A DNA stretch of 64,000 bases. Source: CAYWVR01 sp964461715. Lineage in GTDB: Bacteria; Planctomycetota; Phycisphaerae; FEN-1346. The notes beneath the pieces were generated by a model. It was not told the origin of the DNA. It saw only the letters and a program-made list of their open reading frames with translations, and did not search any database. Shown one piece after another: positions 8,495-16,880 of the stretch; the first letter of the stretch is position 1; every line of letters begins with the position of its first letter. The position numbers and the translations under genes are program-made. The stretch covers positions 62,001 to 126,000 of the forward strand of contig CAYWVR010000004.1 in NCBI GenBank assembly GCA_964461715.1, in the 5' to 3' direction.

Positions 8495-8851
8495 TTACGG
8501 GCCCTTGACGATGCGGTTCCGCTCGTCGAGGACGATCTTGCGGGGCGAATGGTCGGCCAGCTCCTCCGGCGCAAGCAGCGCGAAGCCCATGATGATGACC
8601 CGGTCGCCCGGTGCGGCCAGCCGCGCCGCCGCCCCCTGCACGGAGATCGTCCCGCTGCCCCGCTCCGCCGGGATCACGTACGTCTCGTGCCGCGTCCCGT
8701 TCGCCAGGTTCGCCACGAGGGCGATCTCGCCGTCGACGAGTCCGGCGGCCTCCATGAGGTCCGCGTCGATGCCGATGCTGCCCTCGTAATCGAGCCGCGT
8801 GGCCGTCACGCGCCCGCGATGGATCTTGCTGCGAAGGACCTTGATCCACAT
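8495..8851 (-). CDS. panD: Aspartate 1-decarboxylase
   Basis: This pyruvoyl enzyme makes beta-alanine from L-aspartate for pantothenate. The 118-residue proenzyme has the self-cleavage site Gly-Ser in LDYEGSIGID (near residues 24-25), where serine becomes the pyruvoyl group. The active-site lysine region WIKVLRSKIHRGRVT and the family's NGTRHETYVI and GDRVIIMGFA segments are also present. Length is normal. A strong AAGGAGGAGG precedes ATG 8851. It lies 19 bases after panC, whose product consumes the beta-alanine. Confidence 0.95.
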   Translation of the reverse strand: MWIKVLRSKIHRGRVTATRLDYEGSIGIDADLMEAAGLVDGEIALVANLANGTRHETYVIPAERGSGTISVQGAAARLAAPGDRVIIMGFALLAPEELADHSPRKIVLDERNRIVKGP

Positions 8852-8870
8852 GCCGCGCTTCGCCTCCTCC

Positions 8871-9743
8871 TTATGCGCCCGCCTCGGGGACCTCCCGGAG
8901 CAGGCAGTTGTCGATCAGTCGTACCTTCCCCACCCGCACCGCCGTGGCCACGAGGACCCGGTCCTCGATCCGCGCGAGCGGCTCGAGCGTATCCGGGTCG
9001 ACCACGGCCACGTACTCCGGCTCGAGGCCGTCAACGGCATCGAGGACGCCTTCGATCTCGGCGCGGACGGTCGCGGCGTCGCGCTCGCCGGCCTCGATGC
9101 GCTCACGCGCCGTCGCCAACGCCCGGCTGATCGCGAGCGCCTCTGCCCGCGCCTCCGCCGAGAGCCGCGCGTTGCGGCTCGAGGCCGCCAGCCCGTCCGC
9201 GTCCCGCACGAGCGGGCACGGCCGGATGCGGACGGGGAAGTTCAGGTCCGCCGCCATCCGCGCCACCACCGCCAATTGCTGGGCGTCCTTCTCGCCGAAG
9301 TACGCGACGTCCGGCTCCGCGATGTTGAAGAGCTTTGCGACCACGGTGCACACGCCGTCGAAGTGGCCCGGTCGCCGAGCCCCACACATCGACTCCGTCA
9401 GGCCCGCCACGTGGACGGTGGTCCACGGGGCGTCGCCGTACATCTCGGCCTCCGAGGGCGCGAATACGAGGTCTGCCCCCTCCTCGCGGGCCACCCGCAG
9501 GTCCGCCTCCAACGGCCGCGGATACGCCCCCAGGTCCGACGCGTCGTCGAACTGCGTCGGGTTGACGAAGACGCTGACGACGACGAACTCCGTTTCCGCC
9601 CGGGCCGCCCGCAGGAGGCTGACGTGCCCGGCGTGCAGCGCGCCCATCGTCGGCACCAGGCCGACCCGGTCGCCGCGCCGGCGGGCCGCCCGCACGGCCT
9701 CGCGGACCTCGCCGACGGTCGTGGCCATCTGCGTCATCCGCAT
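8871..9743 (-). CDS. panC: Pantoate--beta-alanine ligase
   Basis: This ligase condenses pantoate and beta-alanine with ATP to give pantothenate. The nucleotidyl-transferase motif is seen as GLVPTMGALHAGHVSLL. NPTQFDDASDLGAYPR, FGEKDAQQLAVV and ASSRNARLS follow as in the family. I place the start at ATG 9743 because GGAGG lies six bases upstream and a promoter sits just before; the frame is open 38 codons further but that part has no homology. This gives 290 residues, close to the usual 280. First gene of panC-panD-lgt-HEAT. Confidence 0.95.
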   Translation of the reverse strand: MRMTQMATTVGEVREAVRAARRRGDRVGLVPTMGALHAGHVSLLRAARAETEFVVVSVFVNPTQFDDASDLGAYPRPLEADLRVAREEGADLVFAPSEAEMYGDAPWTTVHVAGLTESMCGARRPGHFDGVCTVVAKLFNIAEPDVAYFGEKDAQQLAVVARMAADLNFPVRIRPCPLVRDADGLAASSRNARLSAEARAEALAISRALATARERIEAGERDAATVRAEIEGVLDAVDGLEPEYVAVVDPDTLEPLARIEDRVLVATAVRVGKVRLIDNCLLREVPEAGA

Positions 9744-9770
9744 TGCCCTCCGACCCGCGCGTGACCGCTC

Positions 9771-9799
9771 ATTATAGACCGTCCCGCGCCGCGACACAA
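9771..9799 (-). promoter_or_regulatory. sigma70-type promoter of the panC operon
   Basis: On the minus strand, TTGTGT (9799-9794) and a perfect TATAAT (9776-9771) are separated by 17 bases. The predicted transcript start, about 9764, gives a 20-base leader containing GGAGG ahead of ATG 9743. Confidence 0.65.
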
Positions 9800-9880
9800 G
9801 AAACCCTCCGCCGCCGCGTGTGTTTTGGCCATTGAACTGTGGTCCCGGGCGTGGCATCCTGGGTTATTAAAGGGGGAACG

Positions 9881-11704
9881 ATGGCCTTCGCGCGTCCACC
9901 CATCCGGGTCCTGGGGTTGCTCGACGGGGGCCGGCGCTTCTGCGCGCCGGCCGCCGGGCACCGAGTCCGCCTCCACAGCGCCGCCGACGGGGCCGTCCTC
10001 GACGAGCTCCCTGCGGGCGACAGCCCCGTCACCGCCGTCGCCGCCGCGCCGGACGAATCGACGTTCGCCGTCGGCCATGCCGATGGCATCGTGCGAATCG
10101 TTGATCCGTCCGGCGAGTCGGGTCGCCTCGAAGCCCACACCGGCGAGGTTACGGCCCTGGCCTGGCCCTCCTCCGGCCGCCTCTATAGCGCCGCCCGCGA
10201 CGGGGCCCTGGCCGCATGGGACCCCGCGACGGGCGAGCTGCGTGTGTGGCGCGACGTGCCGGGCGACGGGATCGGCGACCTGGCGCTGGGGCCCGGCGGC
10301 GTCGCGCTCGCCACGGCCGGCGCCGACGGCGTCCTTCGGACGTGGACCGACGGGCTCGAGGAGGTCTGGGCGTCGCTGCCTGCCGGCGCCGCGCTCGAGC
10401 AAGTCGTCTTCTTGGGCGCTTCGGGCCTGCCGGCGGCGGGCGCGGCCGACGGGACCGTCACGATCCGGGCCCCGGGGACGGACGCGCCCGTCATCACGCA
10501 TCGCGACCACGGCCAGGGCCCGCGTGCGGCCCCTGCGGTTCGCGGGCTCGCCGCCTCCGGCGACGGGGAGATTCTTGTGAGCGGCGGCGCCGACGGCCTC
10601 GTCGTCGTCCGGCGCGCGAGGGGCGAGGGACCGCCGATGGCGCGGCTGCACGCCCATGCCCCGGTCGCCTCGGTGGCGCTCGAGTCGGCCGAGGGGATCG
10701 TCTTCGTGGGCACGGAAGACGGCCAGGTCATCGCGTGGACCCTCGGGCGGTTGGGGTCGCGGCGGGTCCTGGTGGCCGCGCCCCCGACGGGCAGCTTCCG
10801 CGGGGCCGCCGCCCCCATCCTGCCGCGCGGCTTGGTGTTCGGCGAGGACGACTACGGGATGTGGCAGTCGCATGCCGCGCCGCCGCCTCCTTCGCCCGAG
10901 CCCGCGCCGGCCCCCGAGCGTGAACCGCCGCTGCCCCGCGAGCTCGAGCCGGAGCCCGANNNNNNNNNNNNNNNNNNNNNNNNNNNNNNNNNNNNNNNNN
11001 NNNNNNNNNNNNNNNNNNNNNNNNNNNNNNNNNNNNNNNNNNNNNNNNNNNNNNNNNNNCCGGAGCCCGAACCTGAACCCGCGCGGCCGCTCGCCGCCCC
11101 GCTCGAGGCCGTCCGCTTCACCGTCTACCGCCCGAAGACCGTCCGCCCGCGCGTTTGGTACCCGATGCTGGCGTTCGCACATCCGTCGGAGCCCGTGGCC
11201 GAGGATGAGCCCGATCCGATCGAGGAGGTCCGCGCGCGGGCAAAGGCCGCCTTCGGACGCAAAGGCGCCGAGGCCGAACCCCCCGGGCCCGCGGACCGGG
11301 AGCCGGAGGCCGACGAACTGGCCTTCGTCCCCGAGGTTCGCGGCCTGGAGTTCGACCCGCCGCGCCGCGTCTTCCGCTGGAACGAGCCGGTGCACGGCGA
11401 GGAGTTCCGGCTGCGTGCCGCGCCCGAGATGGACGGGCGGATCGCTGCCGGGCGTGTGGCGGTCCTGTGGGGCGAACGGGTTCTGGCGGAGGTGGCGCTT
11501 CGGATTCCCGTCTCCGACACGCCGCACGAAGGGCCCCGCGTGCCCGCGGTGGCCGAGACGGCCCGCGCCGCGCCCGCCGAACCTGCCGCGCCCCGCGCCG
11601 CGCTCCGCCGCCGCCACGTGCGAAGGACCGTCCTGCTGATTCTCATCGCTCTGGCCCTCGCTGCCCTGGCGATGGTGGTGCTGGCGTTCGTGATGGGCCG
11701 TTGA
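9881..11704 (+). CDS. WD40-like beta-propeller protein with Pro-Glu linker and C-terminal membrane anchor (contains assembly gap)
   Basis: The start at ATG 9881 is supported by a GGGGG ribosome site; an upstream in-frame ATG lacks one. The first 340 residues form repeated blades of WD40 type, for example VTALAWPSSGRLYSAARDG, DGVLRTW and DGQVIAWTLG. A low-complexity Glu-Pro linker (EPEPEP) follows and is cut by the 100-N run at 10960-11059. The frame is the same on both sides, but the true linker length is unknown. After the gap comes an acidic linker, a small beta domain (near FDPPRRVFRWNEPVHGEEF), then a terminal membrane helix (LLILIALALAALAMVVLAFV). With no signal peptide, it is likely a tail-anchored protein with a cytoplasmic propeller. 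Function unknown. Confidence 0.7.
   Translation: MAFARPPIRVLGLLDGGRRFCAPAAGHRVRLHSAADGAVLDELPAGDSPVTAVAAAPDESTFAVGHADGIVRIVDPSGESGRLEAHTGEVTALAWPSSGRLYSAARDGALAAWDPATGELRVWRDVPGDGIGDLALGPGGVALATAGADGVLRTWTDGLEEVWASLPAGAALEQVVFLGASGLPAAGAADGTVTIRAPGTDAPVITHRDHGQGPRAAPAVRGLAASGDGEILVSGGADGLVVVRRARGEGPPMARLHAHAPVASVALESAEGIVFVGTEDGQVIAWTLGRLGSRRVLVAAPPTGSFRGAAAPILPRGLVFGEDDYGMWQSHAAPPPPSPEPAPAPEREPPLPRELEPEPXXXXXXXXXXXXXXXXXXXXXXXXXXXXXXXXXXPEPEPEPARPLAAPLEAVRFTVYRPKTVRPRVWYPMLAFAHPSEPVAEDEPDPIEEVRARAKAAFGRKGAEAEPPGPADREPEADELAFVPEVRGLEFDPPRRVFRWNEPVHGEEFRLRAAPEMDGRIAAGRVAVLWGERVLAEVALRIPVSDTPHEGPRVPAVAETARAAPAEPAAPRAALRRRHVRRTVLLILIALALAALAMVVLAFVMGR
10960..11059. other. Assembly gap (100 N)
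   Basis: Exactly one hundred N bases, a conventional scaffold gap of unknown real length. It falls inside the repetitive Glu-Pro codons of the WD40-like gene, which probably broke the assembly. Confidence 0.99.
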
Positions 11705-11733
11705 GTCGATCGGGCCCCGGCGGGTGGCCGTGG

Positions 11734-12930
11734 TCAAGGCGCCGTGGGGGTCGGATCGTACTCGAGGGCGGCAAAGCCGGAGGAACGGTGGGCTTCGAGG
11801 GCGGGGACGCCTTCCTGGGTTTCGTGCTCGGACGCGACGAGAAGCAGACACTCGACGCCCTCGGTCTCCTCGACCAGGGCCAGGGCCTTTTCCACGCCGA
11901 GCACCGCGAGGCCGGTCGCCAGCGCGTCGGCGACGGCGGGGTCGTAGGCGACGACCGTGACGCTCGCCAGCACGGGGTTGACGGGCCGACCGGTCCGTGG
12001 ATCGATGATGTGGCTGTACCGCCGGCCGCCGATCGTGTAGCCGCGCTCGTAGTGGCCGCTGGTGACGGCGGCCCGGTCCTCGAGGCGCAGGGCCGTGTAG
12101 AGGCGATCGCGCTCGCCCGGAGTGCGGGGGTCCTGGACGCCGATGCCCCACCGCCGGTCCGCCCCATCGGGCGCGAGCGACGCCGGACGCCGGCCGAAGG
12201 CGTAGACGTCGCCGCCCGCGTCGACGAGCCCGGCTGTGGCTCCGGCCCGGTGCATCTTCCGGGCCATGCGGCCGATGATGAAGCCCTTGGCGATGCCGCC
12301 CAAGTCGAGGGCCATCTCCCGCTCGGGCAGGGCCACGAGATGCATCTCCTGGCGGACCTCGTCCGGCGTGGGCGGGCCGTAGCCGGGCGGGACGACGGGC
12401 ATCTCGGACGCGGGCTTGTCGGCCACGAAGGCGAGGATATCGACCTGGTCGAAGCCGACGAGGGCAACCTTCTCGGCGATCGCCTCGTCGCCGGGCGGCT
12501 CGCTCCGCTCCTCGGCCCCGCGCCAAAGGGCCAAGAGCGGCGCGACGGTCGGATCAAAGGCCCCGCCGGTCATGTCCCACACCTCGCGGGCGGCCCCGAG
12601 GCAGCTCGTGACGGCCGGGTCGACGCGGGCGTGCCCGAGCCCCGCCTCGGCGTTGATGAGGGCCACGCCGTAGACCCGCGTCTCCTCCTCGCCCGTGACC
12701 GGGTCGGTGTAGACCTCGCCCCCGTAGCGGCTGAGGCGCTTCTCGAGGAACGCCATCTCCTCCCAGGCGGCCTCGAGAGCGCTTTGGGCGGTGTCGCCGT
12801 CGGGGGCGACGGCCCGGACCGTCACGACCGTGTTCATCGCCGCGCGGATGTCGACGACCTCGACCGGGGCCGGCCCGCACCCGGCAAGAAGGGCCGCGAG
12901 CGCCCCGAACAGAATCGCGTTCCTAAGCAT
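11734..12930 (-). CDS. apbE: FAD:protein FMN transferase (lipoprotein)
   Basis: Mg-dependent enzyme that attaches FMN covalently to threonine or serine of flavoproteins such as Nqr/Rnf subunits and various anaerobic reductases. The product is 398 residues. It starts MLRNAILFGALAALLAGCG with a lipobox (LAGC), so it is a periplasm-facing lipoprotein as usual for ApbE. Family motifs: TGGAFDPTVAPL, LDLGGIAKGF, DAGGDVYAFG and SHIIDPRTGRP. A further 62 in-frame codons upstream lack homology and are excluded. It follows hypD by 38 bases and is probably cotranscribed with the hyp genes; the flavoprotein target is not visible here. Confidence 0.93.
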   Translation of the reverse strand: MLRNAILFGALAALLAGCGPAPVEVVDIRAAMNTVVTVRAVAPDGDTAQSALEAAWEEMAFLEKRLSRYGGEVYTDPVTGEEETRVYGVALINAEAGLGHARVDPAVTSCLGAAREVWDMTGGAFDPTVAPLLALWRGAEERSEPPGDEAIAEKVALVGFDQVDILAFVADKPASEMPVVPPGYGPPTPDEVRQEMHLVALPEREMALDLGGIAKGFIIGRMARKMHRAGATAGLVDAGGDVYAFGRRPASLAPDGADRRWGIGVQDPRTPGERDRLYTALRLEDRAAVTSGHYERGYTIGGRRYSHIIDPRTGRPVNPVLASVTVVAYDPAVADALATGLAVLGVEKALALVEETEGVECLLLVASEHETQEGVPALEAHRSSGFAALEYDPTPTAP

Positions 12931-12968
12931 GCTGTGTGCTCCACCTGTTGAGGCTGGGCCGCACGCGC

Positions 12969-14060
12969 CTAGGGCCCGAACCGGTACTGGGCCTGGCAGG
13001 CGCCCTCGCGGCTGACCATGCACGGGCCGACGGGATGGGCGGGGGTGCACGCCTTCCCGAAGAGCGGACACGCCTCCGGCAGGACCGCCCCCCGAATCAC
13101 GTCGCCGCATCGGCACCCGTGCTCGTTGACGTCCGGGCCCGTCGACACGGGCCCGAGGCCCTGGACCGCCCGCGCGTCATGGCCCGCGAACTCCGGTCGC
13201 AGGCCCATGCCGCTCGCCTCGATCGTCCCCAGCCCGCGCCACTCGGCCGCGACCGGCTCGAAGACCGTCTCCAGGCGCTCGAGGGCGGCCGGATTCCCTT
13301 CGGGCCGGACCGCCTCCGGATACGCGTTCTCGACCCGCGCCTCGCTTGCGGCAATCTGCGCCAGGAGCTTCGCGACGCCCGCGAGGACGTGCTCGGCCGT
13401 GAAGCCCGCCACCACGCACGGCCGCCCGTACCGCTCGGCCAGCGGCTCGTAGGCCCGGCTCCCGATGACGACGCTGACGTGGCCCGGGCAGAGGAACCCG
13501 TCGATGCGGACCTCGCCGCCGGCCAACAGTGCGCTCATCGCGGGGATCATCCACTTGTGCCCGGCGAGGACGAGGAAGTTCGTCAGGCCCTCCGCCCGGG
13601 CAGTCTCCAGGGCCACCGCCGTGCCGGGCGCGGTCGTCTCGAACCCGACGGCGGCCCAGACGATCCGCTCCTCGGGCCGCTTCCGGGCCCGGTCCAGCGC
13701 CTCGAGCACCGAATAGACGACCGCGACCCCGCCGCCTCTCGCCTTTTCCCGCTCGAGACTCGACGCCGATCCCGGCACGCGGACCATGTCGCCGAACGTC
13801 GCCACCGTCACGCCCGGCTGCCGCGCGAGGTCCACGCACTGGTCGACGTAGCCCTGCGGCGTGACGCAGACCGGGCAGCCGGGGCCGCTGACGAGGCGAA
13901 TCCGCTCGGGCAAAAGACTCCGGAGGCCCGTGCGGCGGATGGCCACGGTGTGCGTCCCGCAGACCTCCATGAGAACGACGGGCCCCGCGCCGGGCACGCG
14001 CGCGGCATCGCGGCGGATGGCGTCGAGGAGGGGCGGGATGGCGGGGTCGGCATGGGTCAT
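12969..14060 (-). CDS. hypD: Hydrogenase maturation factor HypD
   Basis: Scaffold protein that with HypC assembles the Fe(CN)2CO group of [NiFe]-hydrogenase. The 363-residue product shows the N-terminal VLMEVCGTHTVAI, the central VSGPGCPVCVTPQ and GFETTAPGTA, and the C-terminal cysteine set of the [4Fe-4S] cluster (GCRCGDVI, CPLFGKACTP, GPCMVSREGAC). Length is normal. It lies 84 bases after hypC; the spacer holds a 16-base perfect palindrome. Its ribosome site is weak. HypE, HypA, HypB and hydrogenase subunits are not in the window. Confidence 0.96.
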   Translation of the reverse strand: MTHADPAIPPLLDAIRRDAARVPGAGPVVLMEVCGTHTVAIRRTGLRSLLPERIRLVSGPGCPVCVTPQGYVDQCVDLARQPGVTVATFGDMVRVPGSASSLEREKARGGGVAVVYSVLEALDRARKRPEERIVWAAVGFETTAPGTAVALETARAEGLTNFLVLAGHKWMIPAMSALLAGGEVRIDGFLCPGHVSVVIGSRAYEPLAERYGRPCVVAGFTAEHVLAGVAKLLAQIAASEARVENAYPEAVRPEGNPAALERLETVFEPVAAEWRGLGTIEASGMGLRPEFAGHDARAVQGLGPVSTGPDVNEHGCRCGDVIRGAVLPEACPLFGKACTPAHPVGPCMVSREGACQAQYRFGP

Positions 14061-14096
14061 GGGTTTGCGCGGCGGGGCGCGTGATCCGAGAAGCTC

Positions 14097-14112
14097 GGCC
14101 CGCCGGCGGGCC
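14097..14112. repeat. 16-base perfect palindrome between hypC and hypD
   Basis: GGCCCGCCGGCGGGCC, flanked by partly complementary GCT/AGC bases, could form a stable hairpin in the hyp transcript. It may affect RNA stability or the relative output of hypC and hypD. There is no T-tract. Confidence 0.5.
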
Positions 14113-14144
14113 GGCGAAGCGGGCCCAAGGGCATCGCACCCCCC

Positions 14145-14381
14145 TTATCGTTCATCGGCCTCGGCCTTGAGGCCCTCGAGACGGTCGAGGAGGGCGTTGG
14201 TTTCGGCGGCGTCGTCGGCGCCGATCCGGGTGATCGCGAACCCCGCGTGCAGGAGGACCCAGTCGCCGACCTCGGCCTCGGGCACGAGGGCCAGGCCCGC
14301 CCGGACACGGTTCCCGCGGACGTCGAGCACGCCGACGTCGCCGGTGCGATCGGCGATCTTTCCGGGAACAGCCAGACACAT
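14145..14381 (-). CDS. hypC: Hydrogenase assembly chaperone HypC
   Basis: A 78-residue chaperone that binds HypD and delivers the iron group to the hydrogenase large subunit. It starts MCLAVPGKI with the essential Cys2, and GDWVLLHAGFAI is the conserved beta-barrel end; the last 25 residues are helical. AAGGAG precedes ATG 14381 at good spacing. It lies 32 bases after hypF. Confidence 0.95.
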   Translation of the reverse strand: MCLAVPGKIADRTGDVGVLDVRGNRVRAGLALVPEAEVGDWVLLHAGFAITRIGADDAAETNALLDRLEGLKAEADER

Positions 14382-14413
14382 AACGGTTGCTCCTTCGGTC
14401 GCGGTCCCGCGCC

Positions 14414-16753
14414 TCAGACGCCGGCGAGCCGGGCGGCGGCCACGTAGGCCTGGCCCAGCGCCACACCGCCGTCGCCGGGCGGTACCTCGCGGTGAACGTA
14501 CACGTCCAGGCCCGCGGCTTCAAGGGCCGGCGCCAGGAGCCCGACGAGCCGGGCGTTGGCGAAGCATCCGCCCGAGAGGACGATCCGCTCCAGGCCCGTC
14601 TCCTCGCGGGCCCGAAGGGCCGCCTCCTCGAGCATCCGCGCGACCGTGGCGTGGAAGCGGGCCGAGACGGCCGCCGGCTTGACGCCTCGCTCCAGGTCGC
14701 GCACCACGTCCCGGACCGCCGGGAGGGTGTCGATGATCCATCCGGTCTCGCCGGTGCCCTTCGGGGCGGGGTCGAGAGCCGTGGTATAGGGCACGGCCTC
14801 CAGGGGCAGGCCCGCGGCGGCGGCCTCGAGCTCGATGGCCGCCTGCCCCTCGTACGTGTTGGCGTCGGCGATTCCGGTGAAAGCGCTGACGCCGTCGAAG
14901 AGCCGTCCGAGGCCGGCGGCGCGGGGCGAATTGACGTTCCGTTCGACCATCCGGGTCCAGAGCCGCCGGTCGGCCTCGGTCGTCTCGGCCAGGCGCCCCA
15001 CCAGGTGCCGCTCGGCCCCCGACCGCCCGAACGCCTCCAGCGCAAGGGCCCAGGCCGTCCGCACGGGATGCCGTACGGCCGCTTCCCCGCCCGGCAGCGG
15101 GACGTAGGCCACGTGGCCGAGGCGCTCGAAGTGGACGGGGCTGGCGGCCAGGACCTCGCCGCCCCAGACCGTGCCGTCCGGGGCGTAGCCGGTGCCGTCC
15201 ATCGCCAGGCCCAGGACGTCGCCCTCGAGTCCGTGCTCGGCCATGACGGAGGCGACGTGGGCGTGGTGGTGCTGGACGTTGACGCGCCGAAGGCCCCGCC
15301 GCTTCGCGTAGCGGGTCGAGAAGTAGGACGGGTGCAGGTCGTGGGCGACGACGACGGGCCGCACGTCGAGGAGCCGCTCGAGCTTCGAGATGGTCGTCTC
15401 GAAGGCCTCGGCGGCCAAGGCGTTCTTCAGGTCCCCGACGTGCTGGCTCACGAAGGCCTCGTCTTCGCGCACCAGGCAGACGGCGTTCTTCAGCTCGGGC
15501 CCGACGGCCAGGATCGGAGCGGGCGCGGGGATGGGCAGGCGGATCGGCCTCGGGGCGTAGCCGCGCCCGCGCCGAAGGACGAGTGGCCGGCCCCCCTGGA
15601 CCAGGGTCACGGAATCGTCGACGACGGTCTCGATGGGGCGGTCGTGCAGCAGGAAAAGGTCCGCGATGCCGCGCAGCCGCCGCAGGGCCTCGTCGGCCGT
15701 GCGGCAGATGGGTTCCTCGCTCAGGTTCCCGCTCGTCATGACCATGGGCGGGAAGTCGCCCTCGAAGAGGAGCAGGTGCACCGGGGCGTAGGGGAGCATG
15801 AAGCCGAAGTAGACGCTCGCGGGCGCGACGCTCTTCGCCAGCCCGTGGTCGGGCCGCTTGGGGAGGAGCACGATCGGCCGCTCCATCGACTCCAGCAGCG
15901 CCCGCGAGGCGTCCTCCACGCGGGCGTGGGCGGCCACGGCGTCGGTCGAGGCGGCCATCACGGCGAACGGCTTGTGGTCGCGGCCCTTGCGTCGGCGGAG
16001 GTGCGTGACGGCGTCGGCGTCCCGCGCGTCGACGGCCAGGTGAACGCCGGTCAGGCCCTTGACGGCGACGATGCGGCCGGCGAGCAGGGCCTTGCGCGCG
16101 GTCTCGATCGGGTCGCGGTCCGGGAGGGGCCGGCCGTCGCCGGCGCGGAGCTCGAGCGCCGGGCCGCACGCCGGACACGCGTTGGGCTGGGCGTGGAAGC
16201 GGCGGCTGGTCGGGTCGTCGTACTCGGCCTGGCAGGCGGCGCACATGGTGAACCCGGCCATGGTGGTGTTGGGGCGGTCGTAGGGGATGTCGCGCTGGAT
16301 GGAGTAGCGCGGGCCGCAGTTCGTGCAGTTGATGAAGGGATAGCGATGGCGGCGGTCGTCGGGGTCGAAGATTTCGCGGGCGCAGTGGGCGCAGACGGAC
16401 ATGTCGGGTGAGACGAGGGCCGTCCTCGGGCCGCCCTGGCTGGTCTCGATGCGGAACGCGGTCTCGCCGAGGGGGTCGATGGGTTCGGCGGCGACGTCAT
16501 CGATGCGCGCCAGGGGTGGCGGGTCGGCCTGGAGGGTCTGGAGCAGATCGTCGATGGCTTCGGGGGGGCCTTCCAGCTCCGCCAGGACGCCTTCGGCGTC
16601 GTTGCGGACCCATCCGGCGAGGTGGCGTTCGGCGGCCAGTCGATGGACGGTGGGTCGGAAGCCGACGCCCTGGACGAGTCCGCGGACGCGGATTCGGCGG
16701 CGGGCGACGCCTCGGACGGAGGGCTCGGGATGTCGTCCGTTCGGGTCCACCAT
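14414..16753 (-). CDS. hypF: Carbamoyltransferase HypF
   Basis: Makes the cyanide ligand precursor from carbamoyl phosphate and hands it to HypE. The product is 779 residues, near the usual 750. Domains in order: acylphosphatase-like (about 20-105, VRGLVQGVGFRPTVHRLA); two zinc fingers (CAHC ... CTNCGPRYS and CAAC ... CPACGPALEL, about 120-190); YrdC-like (about 210-390); Kae1-like (about 415-775) with the metal-binding HHHAHVAS and the ATP-binding LSGGCFANARL. ATG 16753 has GAGGG six bases upstream. First gene of hypF-hypC-hypD-apbE. HypE, its partner, must be elsewhere. Confidence 0.96.
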   Translation of the reverse strand: MVDPNGRHPEPSVRGVARRRIRVRGLVQGVGFRPTVHRLAAERHLAGWVRNDAEGVLAELEGPPEAIDDLLQTLQADPPPLARIDDVAAEPIDPLGETAFRIETSQGGPRTALVSPDMSVCAHCAREIFDPDDRRHRYPFINCTNCGPRYSIQRDIPYDRPNTTMAGFTMCAACQAEYDDPTSRRFHAQPNACPACGPALELRAGDGRPLPDRDPIETARKALLAGRIVAVKGLTGVHLAVDARDADAVTHLRRRKGRDHKPFAVMAASTDAVAAHARVEDASRALLESMERPIVLLPKRPDHGLAKSVAPASVYFGFMLPYAPVHLLLFEGDFPPMVMTSGNLSEEPICRTADEALRRLRGIADLFLLHDRPIETVVDDSVTLVQGGRPLVLRRGRGYAPRPIRLPIPAPAPILAVGPELKNAVCLVREDEAFVSQHVGDLKNALAAEAFETTISKLERLLDVRPVVVAHDLHPSYFSTRYAKRRGLRRVNVQHHHAHVASVMAEHGLEGDVLGLAMDGTGYAPDGTVWGGEVLAASPVHFERLGHVAYVPLPGGEAAVRHPVRTAWALALEAFGRSGAERHLVGRLAETTEADRRLWTRMVERNVNSPRAAGLGRLFDGVSAFTGIADANTYEGQAAIELEAAAAGLPLEAVPYTTALDPAPKGTGETGWIIDTLPAVRDVVRDLERGVKPAAVSARFHATVARMLEEAALRAREETGLERIVLSGGCFANARLVGLLAPALEAAGLDVYVHREVPPGDGGVALGQAYVAAARLAGV

Positions 16754-16786
16754 CGGGCCCTCAAAGGGCGTGAAATGGTTCCCTGC

Positions 16787-16792
16787 ATTATA
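16787..16792 (-). promoter_or_regulatory. Possible -10 element of the hypF operon
   Basis: A perfect TATAAT reads on the minus strand 34 bases before the hypF ATG. No good -35 box is found at 16-18 bases, so the promoter may be of another type or use an activator. Confidence 0.35.
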
Positions 16793-16880
16793 GGGACCGG
16801 GCGGGAGAAGGGAAGAGGCGCAAGGACAAGGGCGACCCGCGGGGGCCGCCCTTGGAGATCGCTTCCGTCTTGGGTGCGAC

